From positions 1 through 14,047 of the forward strand of contig CAJGCN010000023.1 of NCBI GenBank assembly GCA_904501815.1: a DNA stretch of 14,047 nt, given 5' to 3'. The notes below the pieces were generated by a model. The model made no database searches and was not told the origin of the DNA. It was given only the letters and a program-made list of their open reading frames with translations. This document shows positions 5,621 through 12,316 of the stretch, piece by piece; within the stretch, counting starts at the first letter, position 1; each line of letters begins with the position of its first letter. The DNA comes from an uncultured Clostridia bacterium (GTDB lineage: Bacteria; Bacillota; Clostridia; Christensenellales; Borkfalkiaceae). Position numbers and translations under genes: made by a program.

Positions 5621-5649
5621 ATTATACCACGCTTGAAAAAATTTTGCAA
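5621..5649 (-). promoter_or_regulatory. Promoter of the radical SAM gene, implying a leaderless mRNA
   Basis: On the minus strand TTGCAA (5649-5644), a 17-bp spacer and TATAAT (5626-5621) with TGG in front (extended -10). Only 6 bp separate the -10 from the ATG, so transcription should begin at or next to the start codon. There is no Shine-Dalgarno sequence before the ATG. Confidence 0.7.
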
Positions 5650-5662
5650 GCAACGAGCGACC

Positions 5663-5687
5663 TATTCTCGTATTCGGATAGAGAATA
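5663..5687. promoter_or_regulatory. Operator-like palindrome between divergent promoters
   Basis: TATTCTC (5663-5669) and GAGAATA (5681-5687), with an 11-bp spacer, end 1 bp before the metK -35 and lie 13 bp upstream of the radical SAM -35. A dimeric regulator here could control both promoters. No regulator is identified. Confidence 0.4.
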
Positions 5688-5688
5688 C

Positions 5689-5717
5689 TTGACAAACCCG
5701 AAAAAAAAGGGTATAAT
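5689..5717 (+). promoter_or_regulatory. Perfect consensus promoter of metK
   Basis: TTGACA (5689-5694), a 17-bp A-rich spacer and TATAAT (5712-5717). Predicted start near 5724, giving a leader of about 144 nt. Confidence 0.88.
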
Positions 5718-5723
5718 GATACA

Positions 5724-5867
5724 AATGACGGATTGAAAAAAGATTGCCACGCCTTTTACAAAGGCTCGCAATAACGGGAAACCCGTAAGTTCTGCTTGGG
5801 GTGGGGCAATCCCGAAATGTTGAGAAAGATAAAAATTTTTTACGAATAGAAAAAAAGAGGTTGTATA
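5724..5867 (+). other. Structured metK leader with no recognisable SAM riboswitch
   Basis: The leader contains GCCTTT-TAC-AAAGGC (5751-5765) and ACGGG-AAA-CCCGT (5774-5786). GATTGCC (5742-5748) can pair with GGCAATC (5805-5811) and enclose both, giving a three-way junction. I found none of the conserved S-box (SAM-I) core and no SMK-box pattern around the ribosome binding site. Part of the leader is a dispersed repeat, so the fold may be incidental. Confidence 0.4.
5741..5775 (-). repeat. Dispersed repeat copy inside the metK leader
   Basis: Runs from AGATTGCCACGCC to GGCTCGCAATAAC and is oriented opposite to the copy at 2568. One base of the usual terminal CGCAATGAC is changed. It lies downstream of the metK promoter and is therefore transcribed with metK. 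Confidence 0.75.
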
Positions 5868-7034
5868 GTGAGAAAGTTTTTTACGAGTGAAAGTGTGACC
5901 GAAGGTCATCCCGATAAGGTATGCGATAATATCTCCGACGGTTTGTTGGATGCGATCCTTGCCGTAGACCCGCACGCAAGAGCCGCAATCGAGTGCGCGG
6001 CGGCGTTCGATAAGCTCCTGATTATGGGCGAAGTGACCACGACGGCAAACGTCGATTATGAGAAAACCGCACGCGATATTATTAAAAATATCGGCTACGA
6101 TTTTGGTACGTTTGCGTTTGATACTTGCGAAATTATCGTTGCAATTCATAACCAGTCGCCCGATATCGCAATGGGCGTCAACGCGTCTATGGAGAAAAAG
6201 TCCGACGAAACGGGCGCGGAGGAAGATCAGCTCGGCGCAGGCGATCAGGGTATGATGTTCGGGTATGCTTGCCGTGAAACCAAAGAGCTTATGCCGCTTA
6301 CGATTTCCCTTTCCCACCGCTTGGCAAAACGCTTGACCGACGTGAGAAAGAACGGAGTTTTAAACTATTTGCGCCCCGACGGCAAAACGCAAGTGACGGT
6401 GGAATACGTCGACGGCGTTGCAAAAAGAGTGGATACTATCGTCGTTTCTGCGCAACATAACGCGGAAGTTTCGCAAGAAACTCTTCGCGCGGATATTAAA
6501 AAATACGTAATCGACGAAATCGTTCCGTCCGCATTGATGGACGAGAATACGAAAATATTCGTCAACCCTACGGGCAGATTTGAAATCGGCGGACCGGAAG
6601 GGGATTCGGGCTTGACGGGCAGAAAAATCGTCGTGGATACCTACGGCGGAAGATGCGCGCACGGTGGCGGTGCGTTTTCGGGCAAAGACCCCACGAAAGT
6701 AGACCGTAGCGCGGCGTATTTTTGCAGATATATCGCTAAAAATTTAGTGGCGGCAGGGCTTTGCGACGAAGTAGAAATTCAAGTTGCGTATGCAATCGGC
6801 GTAGCCAACCCCGTTTCCGTGTTCGTGAACACCTACGGCACGGGCAAGCTCAACGACGAACGCCTTGCGGAAATCGTCAAGGAAGAATTCGATTTGCGGC
6901 CGTACGCGATTATTCGCACGCTCGATTTAAGAAAGCCTGTGTTTAAGAAAACGGCGGCTTACGGGCATTTCGGTTATAAAGGCTTTGCTTGGGAAAAAAC
7001 GGACAGAGCGGAAGATTTGAAAAAATATTTATAA
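5868..7034 (+). CDS. metK: S-adenosylmethionine synthetase (methionine adenosyltransferase)
   Basis: A 388-residue protein, normal length for MetK, which joins methionine and ATP to make SAM and releases phosphate and diphosphate in the cytoplasm. Visible family signatures are the N-terminal [20 protein letters not shown] (with His14), [12 protein letters not shown] at 123-134, and [19 protein letters not shown] at 266-284, which holds the phosphate and metal ligands. The start is GTG with AGAGG 7 nt upstream; no in-frame ATG lies nearby, and the protein begins directly with the conserved [13 protein letters not shown] consensus promoter and a long leader precede it and a clear terminator follows, so it appears to be transcribed alone. 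It supplies SAM to methyltransferases and to radical SAM enzymes such as the one encoded divergently. Confidence 0.97.
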   Translation: MRKFFTSESVTEGHPDKVCDNISDGLLDAILAVDPHARAAIECAAAFDKLLIMGEVTTTANVDYEKTARDIIKNIGYDFGTFAFDTCEIIVAIHNQSPDIAMGVNASMEKKSDETGAEEDQLGAGDQGMMFGYACRETKELMPLTISLSHRLAKRLTDVRKNGVLNYLRPDGKTQVTVEYVDGVAKRVDTIVVSAQHNAEVSQETLRADIKKYVIDEIVPSALMDENTKIFVNPTGRFEIGGPEGDSGLTGRKIVVDTYGGRCAHGGGAFSGKDPTKVDRSAAYFCRYIAKNLVAAGLCDEVEIQVAYAIGVANPVSVFVNTYGTGKLNDERLAEIVKEEFDLRPYAIIRTLDLRKPVFKKTAAYGHFGYKGFAWEKTDRAEDLKKYL

Positions 7035-7042
7035 AATAAAAT

Positions 7043-7076
7043 AACGGCTTACCGTACTCTCGGCGAGCCGTTTTTT
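7043..7076 (+). terminator. Terminator after metK
   Basis: AACGGCT (7043-7049) pairs with AGCCGTT (7066-7072), with an inner CCG/CGG pairing, and a run of six T at 7071-7076 follows. It lies 8 bp after the metK stop codon and just before bioY. Confidence 0.88.
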
Positions 7077-7093
7077 AAACGGTGATAAGGGCA

Positions 7094-7669
7094 ATGCAAG
7101 AAAAAGAACGCAAAAAACGGAATAGCAGCGCGGCAAAAGATATTTGTTATATCGCTATGTTCGTAGCGGTAATGACGGTATGTTCTTGGATTTCCGTGTT
7201 CGTTGGGAGTATTCCTATCACGTTCCAAACGCTCGGCGTATGCCTAACGGCGGGAATGTTGGGCACGAAACGCGGGGTGATTGCTATCGGCTCGTATATT
7301 GCGTTGGGCTTATGCGGTGCGCCCGTGTTTGCAGGCTTTACGGGTGGGTTTGCCAAGCTTGCTATGCCGACGGGGGGCTACATAATCGGTTTTGTGCTGA
7401 CTGCGTTGCTGTGCGGATTTGCTTCCGATTTCGTAGGCGAAAATTTCGGAAAACGCAAAAGCGCGTTTTTCGGGGTAATGTGTCTATTCGGCGTAATGGC
7501 TTGTTATGCGGTAGGCATGGTGTGGTTTATGCTGTATGTGAACTCACACGGCACGGCAAGTTTATGGGCGGCGTTCGTGTCCTGCGTATTGCCGTATTTC
7601 CCGTTCGATTTTATCAAAATCGGCGTAGCAGTCCTACTCGTGCGTAAGCTAAAAAAATATCTAAGATAA
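7094..7669 (+). CDS. bioY: BioY family biotin transporter (ECF S component)
   Basis: A membrane protein of 191 residues from ATG 7094 (195 from an in-frame GTG at 7082). A positively charged N terminus is followed by about six hydrophobic segments. Family signatures are IPITFQTLGVCLTAGMLG after the first segment, GAPVFAGFTGGFAKL and PTGGYIIGF. BioY is the biotin-binding subunit of an energy-coupling-factor importer; no EcfA or EcfT genes are in the window, so it probably uses a shared ECF module or acts alone. The start is uncertain: the ATG has AAGG only 3 nt upstream and the GTG has no ribosome binding site. The gene lies just beyond the metK terminator without a clear promoter, so read-through or a promoter inside metK is possible. 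I saw no BirA-type operator. Confidence 0.93.
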   Translation: MQEKERKKRNSSAAKDICYIAMFVAVMTVCSWISVFVGSIPITFQTLGVCLTAGMLGTKRGVIAIGSYIALGLCGAPVFAGFTGGFAKLAMPTGGYIIGFVLTALLCGFASDFVGENFGKRKSAFFGVMCLFGVMACYAVGMVWFMLYVNSHGTASLWAAFVSCVLPYFPFDFIKIGVAVLLVRKLKKYLR

Positions 7670-7680
7670 CCAAAACCCCG

Positions 7681-7709
7681 CTCGGTCAATCGACCGAGAT
7701 TTTCTTTTT
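7681..7709 (+). terminator. Terminator after bioY
   Basis: CTCGGTC (7681-7687), a 4-nt loop and GACCGAG (7692-7698) are followed by TTTTCTTTTT. It begins 12 nt past the bioY stop. Confidence 0.9.
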
Positions 7710-7718
7710 GAATAATTA

Positions 7719-7770
7719 AGGGGCAAGGGGCATTGCTCCTTGTGGGGTGCAGGGGCAACGCCCCGCATAA
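7719..7770. repeat. G-rich palindromic intergenic repeat
   Basis: Two hairpin units lie side by side. AAGGGGCATTGCTCCTT (7725-7741) is a near-perfect palindrome, and GGGGC-AAC-GCCCC (7752-7764) is perfect. Nothing is coded. It is unrelated to the GTCATTGCGA family next to it. It has the look of a second repeat family, but there is only one copy in this window. Confidence 0.5.
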
Positions 7771-7802
7771 ACGGACAAAGAAAAGCACCCGCAGAAGAAA
7801 TA

Positions 7803-7875
7803 GTCATTGCGAGCCTTTTCCGCGAGATTGCCGCACTTCGTTCGCAATGACGGCGCGGAAAAGGCGTGGCAATCT
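7803..7875. repeat. Nested dispersed repeat: one copy inside another
   Basis: The outer element begins GTCATTGCGAGCC (7803) and ends GCGTGGCAATCT (7875). Its arms GCCTTTTCCGCG (7813-7824) and CGCGGAAAAGGC (7854-7865) are a perfect 12-bp inverted repeat. Between the arms lies an inverted full copy of the same family (7825-7851), from AGATTGCC to CGCAATGAC. The block would fold into a large cruciform or hairpin. Confidence 0.8.
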
Positions 7876-7901
7876 CTTTCGTAATCACAACGGGGGAGTG
7901 T

Positions 7902-7928
7902 TTGAAAGGCGCGATAAAGGGGTATAAT
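7902..7928 (+). promoter_or_regulatory. Probable secA promoter
   Basis: TATAAT (7923-7928) is a perfect -10. The best -35 match, TTGAAA (7902-7907), is 15 bp away, short of the usual 17, so the promoter may be weak or need an activator. The implied leader of secA is about 185 nt. Confidence 0.55.
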
Positions 7929-7958
7929 CAAGGGGCAGATTTCGATATATTTTCGCGT

Positions 7959-7984
7959 TGCGCGCGTATATATGCGTGTGCGCG
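7959..7984. other. 26-nt alternating purine-pyrimidine tract (potential Z-DNA)
   Basis: From T7959 to G7984 every step alternates pyrimidine and purine: a GC-repeat block, a short TATATAT centre, then GCGTGTGCGCG. Such tracts can adopt left-handed Z-DNA under negative supercoiling. It starts about 30 bp after the secA -10, in the transcribed leader. Confidence 0.7.
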
Positions 7985-8004
7985 GGATATTTTTTCGAAA
8001 AACA

Positions 8005-8030
8005 CCCCGAAAACGCTTTGATTTTCGGGG
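8005..8030. other. Strong hairpin in the secA leader
   Basis: CCCCGAAAA (8005-8013) and TTTTCGGGG (8022-8030) form a perfect 9-bp stem around 8 nt. On the plus strand no T-run follows, so it is not a plus-strand terminator. On the minus strand it is followed by TGTTTTTCG and might stop antisense transcription. Confidence 0.55.
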
Positions 8031-8045
8031 AAAATATTGTAAAAT
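8018..8045 (+). promoter_or_regulatory. Possible second secA promoter
   Basis: TTGATT (8018-8023), a 16-bp spacer and TAAAAT (8040-8045) lie about 75 bp before the secA ATG. The -35 overlaps the leader hairpin. The match is moderate. Confidence 0.3.
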
Positions 8046-8120
8046 ATTAGTTGAATGATAATCGGATATTACGGGCTTTTCGCCCCGCCGATGGGAAAAT
8101 AAACGGTTGGAGTTTTTTTA

Positions 8121-11100
8121 ATGGGACTGATTAGTTATTTAATGGGTAGCGACGGTAGAAAAAGCTTGAAAAAGCTGAGTAAGATTGCGGATAGCGTAGA
8201 AGCGCTCGATAGTAAGTATGCCGCAATGGACGACGAAACGCTGAAATTGCAAACCAGCGTTTTACGGGCAAGACTTGAAGCGGGCGAAACGCTCGACGAT
8301 ATTCTCCCCGACGCGTTCGCCGCGCTCAGAGAAGCCGCTGCAAGAGTTTTGAATATGAAGCATTTCCGCGTGCAGATTATCGGCGGGATTTGTTTGCATC
8401 AAGGGCGTATTGCCGAAATGCGTACGGGCGAAGGGAAAACGCTCGTGTCTACTTTGCCTGCGTATTTGAACGCGCTTACGGGCAAAAGCGTGCATATCGT
8501 CACCGTCAACGACTATCTCGCAAAACGCGACGCGTCGTGGATGGGAAAAGTGCATAAGTTTATGGGGCTTACCGTCGGCGTGGTCGTGCCCGGTATGGAC
8601 GACGACCAAAAACGCGAAGCGTATAAATGCGATATCGTCTACGGCACGAACAACGAGTTCGGGTTCGATTACTTGCGCGATAATTTAAAAACGGATTTGA
8701 GCAGAATGGTACAGCGCGATTTGTCCTTTGCAATCGTGGACGAAGTCGACTCTATTTTAATCGACGAAGCGAGAACCCCCCTTATTATTTCGGGCAAGGG
8801 TGAAAAGTCTTCCGACCTTTACGTGCAAGTGGATAAGCTCGTGCGTACGTTTACGGGTGGGTTTGACGACGAACTCAAAGAAGAAGAGAACGCAGCGATT
8901 GCCGCCCTTCGCGAAGAGAAGAAAAAGAATAAGAAAAAGAAAGTCGTAGTGGACGACGAGCCCGAAGAAGAGTTCGTCGATTATACGAAGATGAGCTTGG
9001 AAGAACAGGCGAACTACGAAGCGGAACAGGAAGAAAAGAAAAACGCCGCTCGCCTCGCCGCGCCCGAAGGCAAACGCTCGCTTGCAGAGTCGAAAGACTG
9101 GGATTATATTATTAACCGCAAAGATAAAACGGTAGAGCTTACCGACAGCGGGGCGAGAAAAGCCGAAAAGTTTTTCCGCATTGACAATATCGCAGAGATT
9201 GAGCACGCGGACTTGAACCACCACATTCAACAGGCGTTGAAAGCGCATAAGCTGTTCAAGCTCGACGAAGATTATATCATCAAAGAAACGGATAAGGGAA
9301 TGGAAATCGTAATCGTCGACGAGTTCACGGGGCGTCTTATGGACGGCAGACGGTATTCCGACGGGCTTCACCAAGCAATCGAAGCGAAAGAAGGCGTAGA
9401 AGTGCGTAGCGAAAATAAAACCTACGCGACGATTACCTTCCAAAATTATTTCCGTTTGTATAACAAACTGTCGGGTATGACGGGTACGGCGAAAACGGAA
9501 GAAGCGGAATTTAGAACTATTTATTCGCTCGACGTTATCGAAATTCCCACCAACAGACCTATTCAGCGTGTGGATTTGCCCGATATGGTGTATTCGACGG
9601 TAGACGGGAAAAAGCGTGCAATCGTCAACGAGATTATGGAAAGAAACAAAGTGGGGCAACCCGTTTTGGTGGGTACTTCTTCGGTCGATAAATCGGAAGA
9701 AATTTCCCGTCTTTTGAAAAAGGTCGGCGTAAAGCACAACATTTTGAACGCGAAAAACCACGAACGCGAAGCGGAAATCGTAGCGCAGGCAGGTCGGCTC
9801 GGCGCAGTCACGATTTCTACGAATATGGCAGGGCGCGGTACGGATATTTTGCTCGGCGGTAATCCTGAATATTTGGCGAAAAAGCGTTTGAGAGAAGAAG
9901 GGGCGAACGCGGAAGATATCGAACTTGCAACGAGTATGTATATCACCGAAATTCCCGAAAATATCGCCGCGTTGCGGGAACGCTATAAAAAGGTTTTCGA
10001 ACATTATAAAGCGCAAACGGACAAGGAAAAAGAAGAAGTTATCGCCGTCGGCGGGCTTTGCATTATCGGTACGGAACGCCACGAATCACGGCGTATCGAC
10101 AATCAGCTTCGCGGCCGTGCGGGGCGTCAAGGGGATATCGGTATGTCCGTGTTCTATCTTTCGCTTGAAGACGATCTCGTCATGCGCTTTGGCGGGGAGA
10201 GAATGAAAGCCCTTTATAATTTCTTTAAGATTGACGAAGACACCTGCTTGCAATCAAGAATGCTTTCGCACGGCATTGAAAACGCGCAAAAAGCAATCGA
10301 AGGCAGAAACTTCGGGGTCAGAAAGAACGTATTGCAATACGACGACGTAATGAACAAGCAACGTATGGTAATGTACGGGGAACGTATGAACGTGCTTCGC
10401 GGTGCGGATGTACACGAACAAGTGCTGAAATATATCCCCGATTTCGTCGTGGACACGGTTGCAAGTGCGGTGAATATCGAAGATATGCCCGAGCTTTGGA
10501 ACGAAGATGAGCTCAACGCGGCGCTTGAAGCGAAGCTTTTGCCTGAAGGGACGAACTACGTCACCCGCGAACGGTTAATGAAATGGGACTACGAGCTGGC
10601 AATTAAGAAGATTTCTAGAAAAGTAGAAAAAGAATACGAAAAGAAAATCGAAGAATATAAAGAACTCGGCGTAGATTTCGGCGCGATTGAAAGACGGGTG
10701 TTGTTGATGACGGTGGATAGAAACTGGATTGACCATATCGATGCAATGGATCAGCTCCGTAAGGGAATCGGGCTTCGCGCGTTCGGACAGGTTGACCCCG
10801 TAATCGCTTATAAAAAAGAAGGGTTCGATATGTTCGACGAAATGGTGGAACGTATTCAACGCACGACGATTTCCGTGCTTTTGAAAGTAAAATTAGAAGT
10901 GCGCCAACAACCTGCGCAACCCGCGCAACCCACCCCCGTGCGCCGTCAAATGCCCACCCCTCCTTCGGCAATGGGGCAATCGGCAGGAACGCCCGCGCAA
11001 CGCATTTTACGCCGTCAGATGCCTGAACCGCTGAGCAATATGTCGTCGTTTAAAGAACAGGCGAAGAATGCAGAAATGCTCCGCATGGCGAGCGAAAACG

Positions 11101-11135
11101 CGGCAACTACGGCGGAAAAAGAGAATAAAGAGTAA
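8121..11135 (+). CDS. secA: Preprotein translocase ATPase SecA
   Basis: A 1004-residue protein. SecA is the motor that drives unfolded preproteins through SecYEG. Walker A RTGEGKT (101-107), Walker B with DEVD (207-210) and EARTPLIISG belong to the first nucleotide-binding domain. NMAGRGTDI and GTERHESRRIDNQLRGRAGRQGD mark the second, and HIDAMDQLRKGIGLRAFGQ the helical scaffold. It is longer than B. subtilis SecA (841). A charged block of about 75-80 residues (roughly 247-325: acidic, then Lys-rich, then acidic) interrupts the start of the preprotein-binding domain. The tail is Pro/Gln-rich and ends without the usual cysteine-containing zinc motif. The ATG follows GGAG by 8 nt. prfB starts 18 nt after the stop, the common secA-prfB arrangement. 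Confidence 0.98.
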   Translation: MGLISYLMGSDGRKSLKKLSKIADSVEALDSKYAAMDDETLKLQTSVLRARLEAGETLDDILPDAFAALREAAARVLNMKHFRVQIIGGICLHQGRIAEMRTGEGKTLVSTLPAYLNALTGKSVHIVTVNDYLAKRDASWMGKVHKFMGLTVGVVVPGMDDDQKREAYKCDIVYGTNNEFGFDYLRDNLKTDLSRMVQRDLSFAIVDEVDSILIDEARTPLIISGKGEKSSDLYVQVDKLVRTFTGGFDDELKEEENAAIAALREEKKKNKKKKVVVDDEPEEEFVDYTKMSLEEQANYEAEQEEKKNAARLAAPEGKRSLAESKDWDYIINRKDKTVELTDSGARKAEKFFRIDNIAEIEHADLNHHIQQALKAHKLFKLDEDYIIKETDKGMEIVIVDEFTGRLMDGRRYSDGLHQAIEAKEGVEVRSENKTYATITFQNYFRLYNKLSGMTGTAKTEEAEFRTIYSLDVIEIPTNRPIQRVDLPDMVYSTVDGKKRAIVNEIMERNKVGQPVLVGTSSVDKSEEISRLLKKVGVKHNILNAKNHEREAEIVAQAGRLGAVTISTNMAGRGTDILLGGNPEYLAKKRLREEGANAEDIELATSMYITEIPENIAALRERYKKVFEHYKAQTDKEKEEVIAVGGLCIIGTERHESRRIDNQLRGRAGRQGDIGMSVFYLSLEDDLVMRFGGERMKALYNFFKIDEDTCLQSRMLSHGIENAQKAIEGRNFGVRKNVLQYDDVMNKQRMVMYGERMNVLRGADVHEQVLKYIPDFVVDTVASAVNIEDMPELWNEDELNAALEAKLLPEGTNYVTRERLMKWDYELAIKKISRKVEKEYEKKIEEYKELGVDFGAIERRVLLMTVDRNWIDHIDAMDQLRKGIGLRAFGQVDPVIAYKKEGFDMFDEMVERIQRTTISVLLKVKLEVRQQPAQPAQPTPVRRQMPTPPSAMGQSAGTPAQRILRRQMPEPLSNMSSFKEQAKNAEMLRMASENAATTAEKENKE

Positions 11136-11153
11136 GCTTTTAAAGGGAAAGTT

Positions 11154-12251
11154 ATGTTTAAAGCAGACGATTACAGATTAAAAATACAAGACATGCGTTC
11201 GCTCTTAGGCGAAGCGGGGTACGCGCTCGATATCGAGAACTTGCGCCCCCGTTTAAAAGAATTAGAAGCCGAGCAGGAAAAGCCCGAAGTTTGGCAGGAT
11301 TTGGAAAAGTCTACCAAAATCGGCAGAGAGCTTTCGCAAATCCGCAATAAAATTTCCGCTTACGAAGCGGGCGAAACCGCCCTTTCCGATGCGGAAGACG
11401 TGATTGAGCTCATTGAAGAAACGGGCGACGAAAGCTTGATTTCCGAGCTTGACGGTATGATGGCTACGGCGGAAAAAGACATTGAAGATATGCGTATTCG
11501 CGCGATTTTGAAAGGACCGTACGATAACCACAACGCAATGCTCGCTCTGCACGCGGGCGCAGGCGGTACGGAAGCTTGCGACTGGTGTTCTATGCTGTAT
11601 AGAATGTATTGTCGTTATTGTGAAAAAATGGGTTTTAAGGTCTACGAACTCGACCGCGAAGCCGGCGACGGCGCGGGCTATAAGAGCGTGGATTTTAGAG
11701 TAGAAGGCGAAAACGCTTACGGCTTTTTGAAAGCGGAAATGGGGGTGCATAGACTCGTTCGTATTTCCCCGTTCGACGCGAATAAACGCCGTCAAACTTC
11801 TTTTTGTTCGCTTGAAGTAATGCCCGAAGTCGAAGAAGACGACGAAGTAGAAATCAACGACGATGATATCCGTATCGATATCTACCATTCAGGCGGTGCA
11901 GGCGGACAAAACGTCAATAAGGTAGCTTCTGCCGTGCGTATCACCCACTTCCCGACGGGGATTGTAGTGCAATGCCAAAACGAGCGTTCGCAACTGCAAA
12001 ACAAGGCAATGTGCTTTAATATGCTTCGCTCTAAGCTCTTAGAAAAGAAAATCGAACAGCGCCAAGCGGAAGCGGCGGCAATGAAAGGGGACGTCAAAAA
12101 AATCGAATGGGGCGCGCAAATACGCTCTTACGTCTTCTGTCCTTATACCCTTGCCAAAGACCACCGCACGGGGTTTGAGAAAGGGGATATCCAAGCGGTC
12201 ATGGACGGGGATATTCACGGGTTCGTAATCGATTATTTGAAAAAATTTTAA
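11154..12251 (+). CDS. prfB: Peptide chain release factor 2
   Basis: A 365-residue release factor that ends translation at UAA and UGA. The stop-codon-reading tripeptide SPF (205-207) identifies RF2 rather than RF1 (PxT), and the catalytic GGQ is at 250-252 in HSGGAGGQNVNK. The N-terminal helical domain and the ending (HGFVIDYLKKF) are normal. Unlike many prfB genes the reading frame is continuous from the ATG: there is no in-frame UGA near codon 25 and so no programmed +1 frameshift for autoregulation. AAAGGGA lies 6 nt before the ATG. It sits 18 nt after secA and very probably shares its mRNA. Confidence 0.97.
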   Translation: MFKADDYRLKIQDMRSLLGEAGYALDIENLRPRLKELEAEQEKPEVWQDLEKSTKIGRELSQIRNKISAYEAGETALSDAEDVIELIEETGDESLISELDGMMATAEKDIEDMRIRAILKGPYDNHNAMLALHAGAGGTEACDWCSMLYRMYCRYCEKMGFKVYELDREAGDGAGYKSVDFRVEGENAYGFLKAEMGVHRLVRISPFDANKRRQTSFCSLEVMPEVEEDDEVEINDDDIRIDIYHSGGAGGQNVNKVASAVRITHFPTGIVVQCQNERSQLQNKAMCFNMLRSKLLEKKIEQRQAEAAAMKGDVKKIEWGAQIRSYVFCPYTLAKDHRTGFEKGDIQAVMDGDIHGFVIDYLKKF

Positions 12252-12262
12252 CGACGGATAAT

Positions 12263-12286
12263 AAGCGGTGGCGTACGCCGCCGCTT
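12263..12286 (+). terminator. Hairpin between prfB and tsaD (weak terminator or mRNA stabiliser)
   Basis: AAGCGGTGGC (12263-12272), GTAC and GCCGCCGCTT (12277-12286) form a 10-bp stem with one G-T pair. Only a weak T-rich stretch follows (GTTCAGTTTC). It may attenuate rather than stop transcription into tsaD, for which no separate promoter is obvious. Confidence 0.5.
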
Positions 12287-12316
12287 GTTCAGTTTCAAAA
12301 GAAAGGCGGAAAGGCT

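Noticed and set aside
5615..5695. N-terminal extension of the radical SAM protein to a TTG start
   Set aside because: It would place the -10/-35 inside the gene, has no RBS, and the extra residues are not family-like.
5724..5867. SAM-I (S-box) or SMK riboswitch before metK
   Set aside because: No conserved core seen by eye; a covariance search would be decisive.
5622..6317. 231-codon minus-strand ORF overlapping metK
   Set aside because: Antisense to conserved metK motifs and crossing two promoters and a repeat.
7719..7875. CRISPR array from the repeated G-rich and GTCATTGCGA units
   Set aside because: Units are palindromic, unequal in size and not regularly spaced, with no spacers or cas genes.
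7661..7931. Overlapping ORFs of 64-75 codons between bioY and secA
   Set aside because: They consist of repeat and terminator sequence on either strand and have no RBS.
8757..10082. 441-codon minus-strand ORF inside secA
   Set aside because: Antisense shadow of secA, Phe/Arg/His-rich, with no RBS and no recognisable domain; secA is unmistakable in the other strand.
11154..11260. Programmed +1 frameshift in prfB
   Set aside because: The frame is continuous with no internal UGA.
11262..11888. 208-codon minus-strand ORF inside prfB
   Set aside because: Antisense shadow of prfB.
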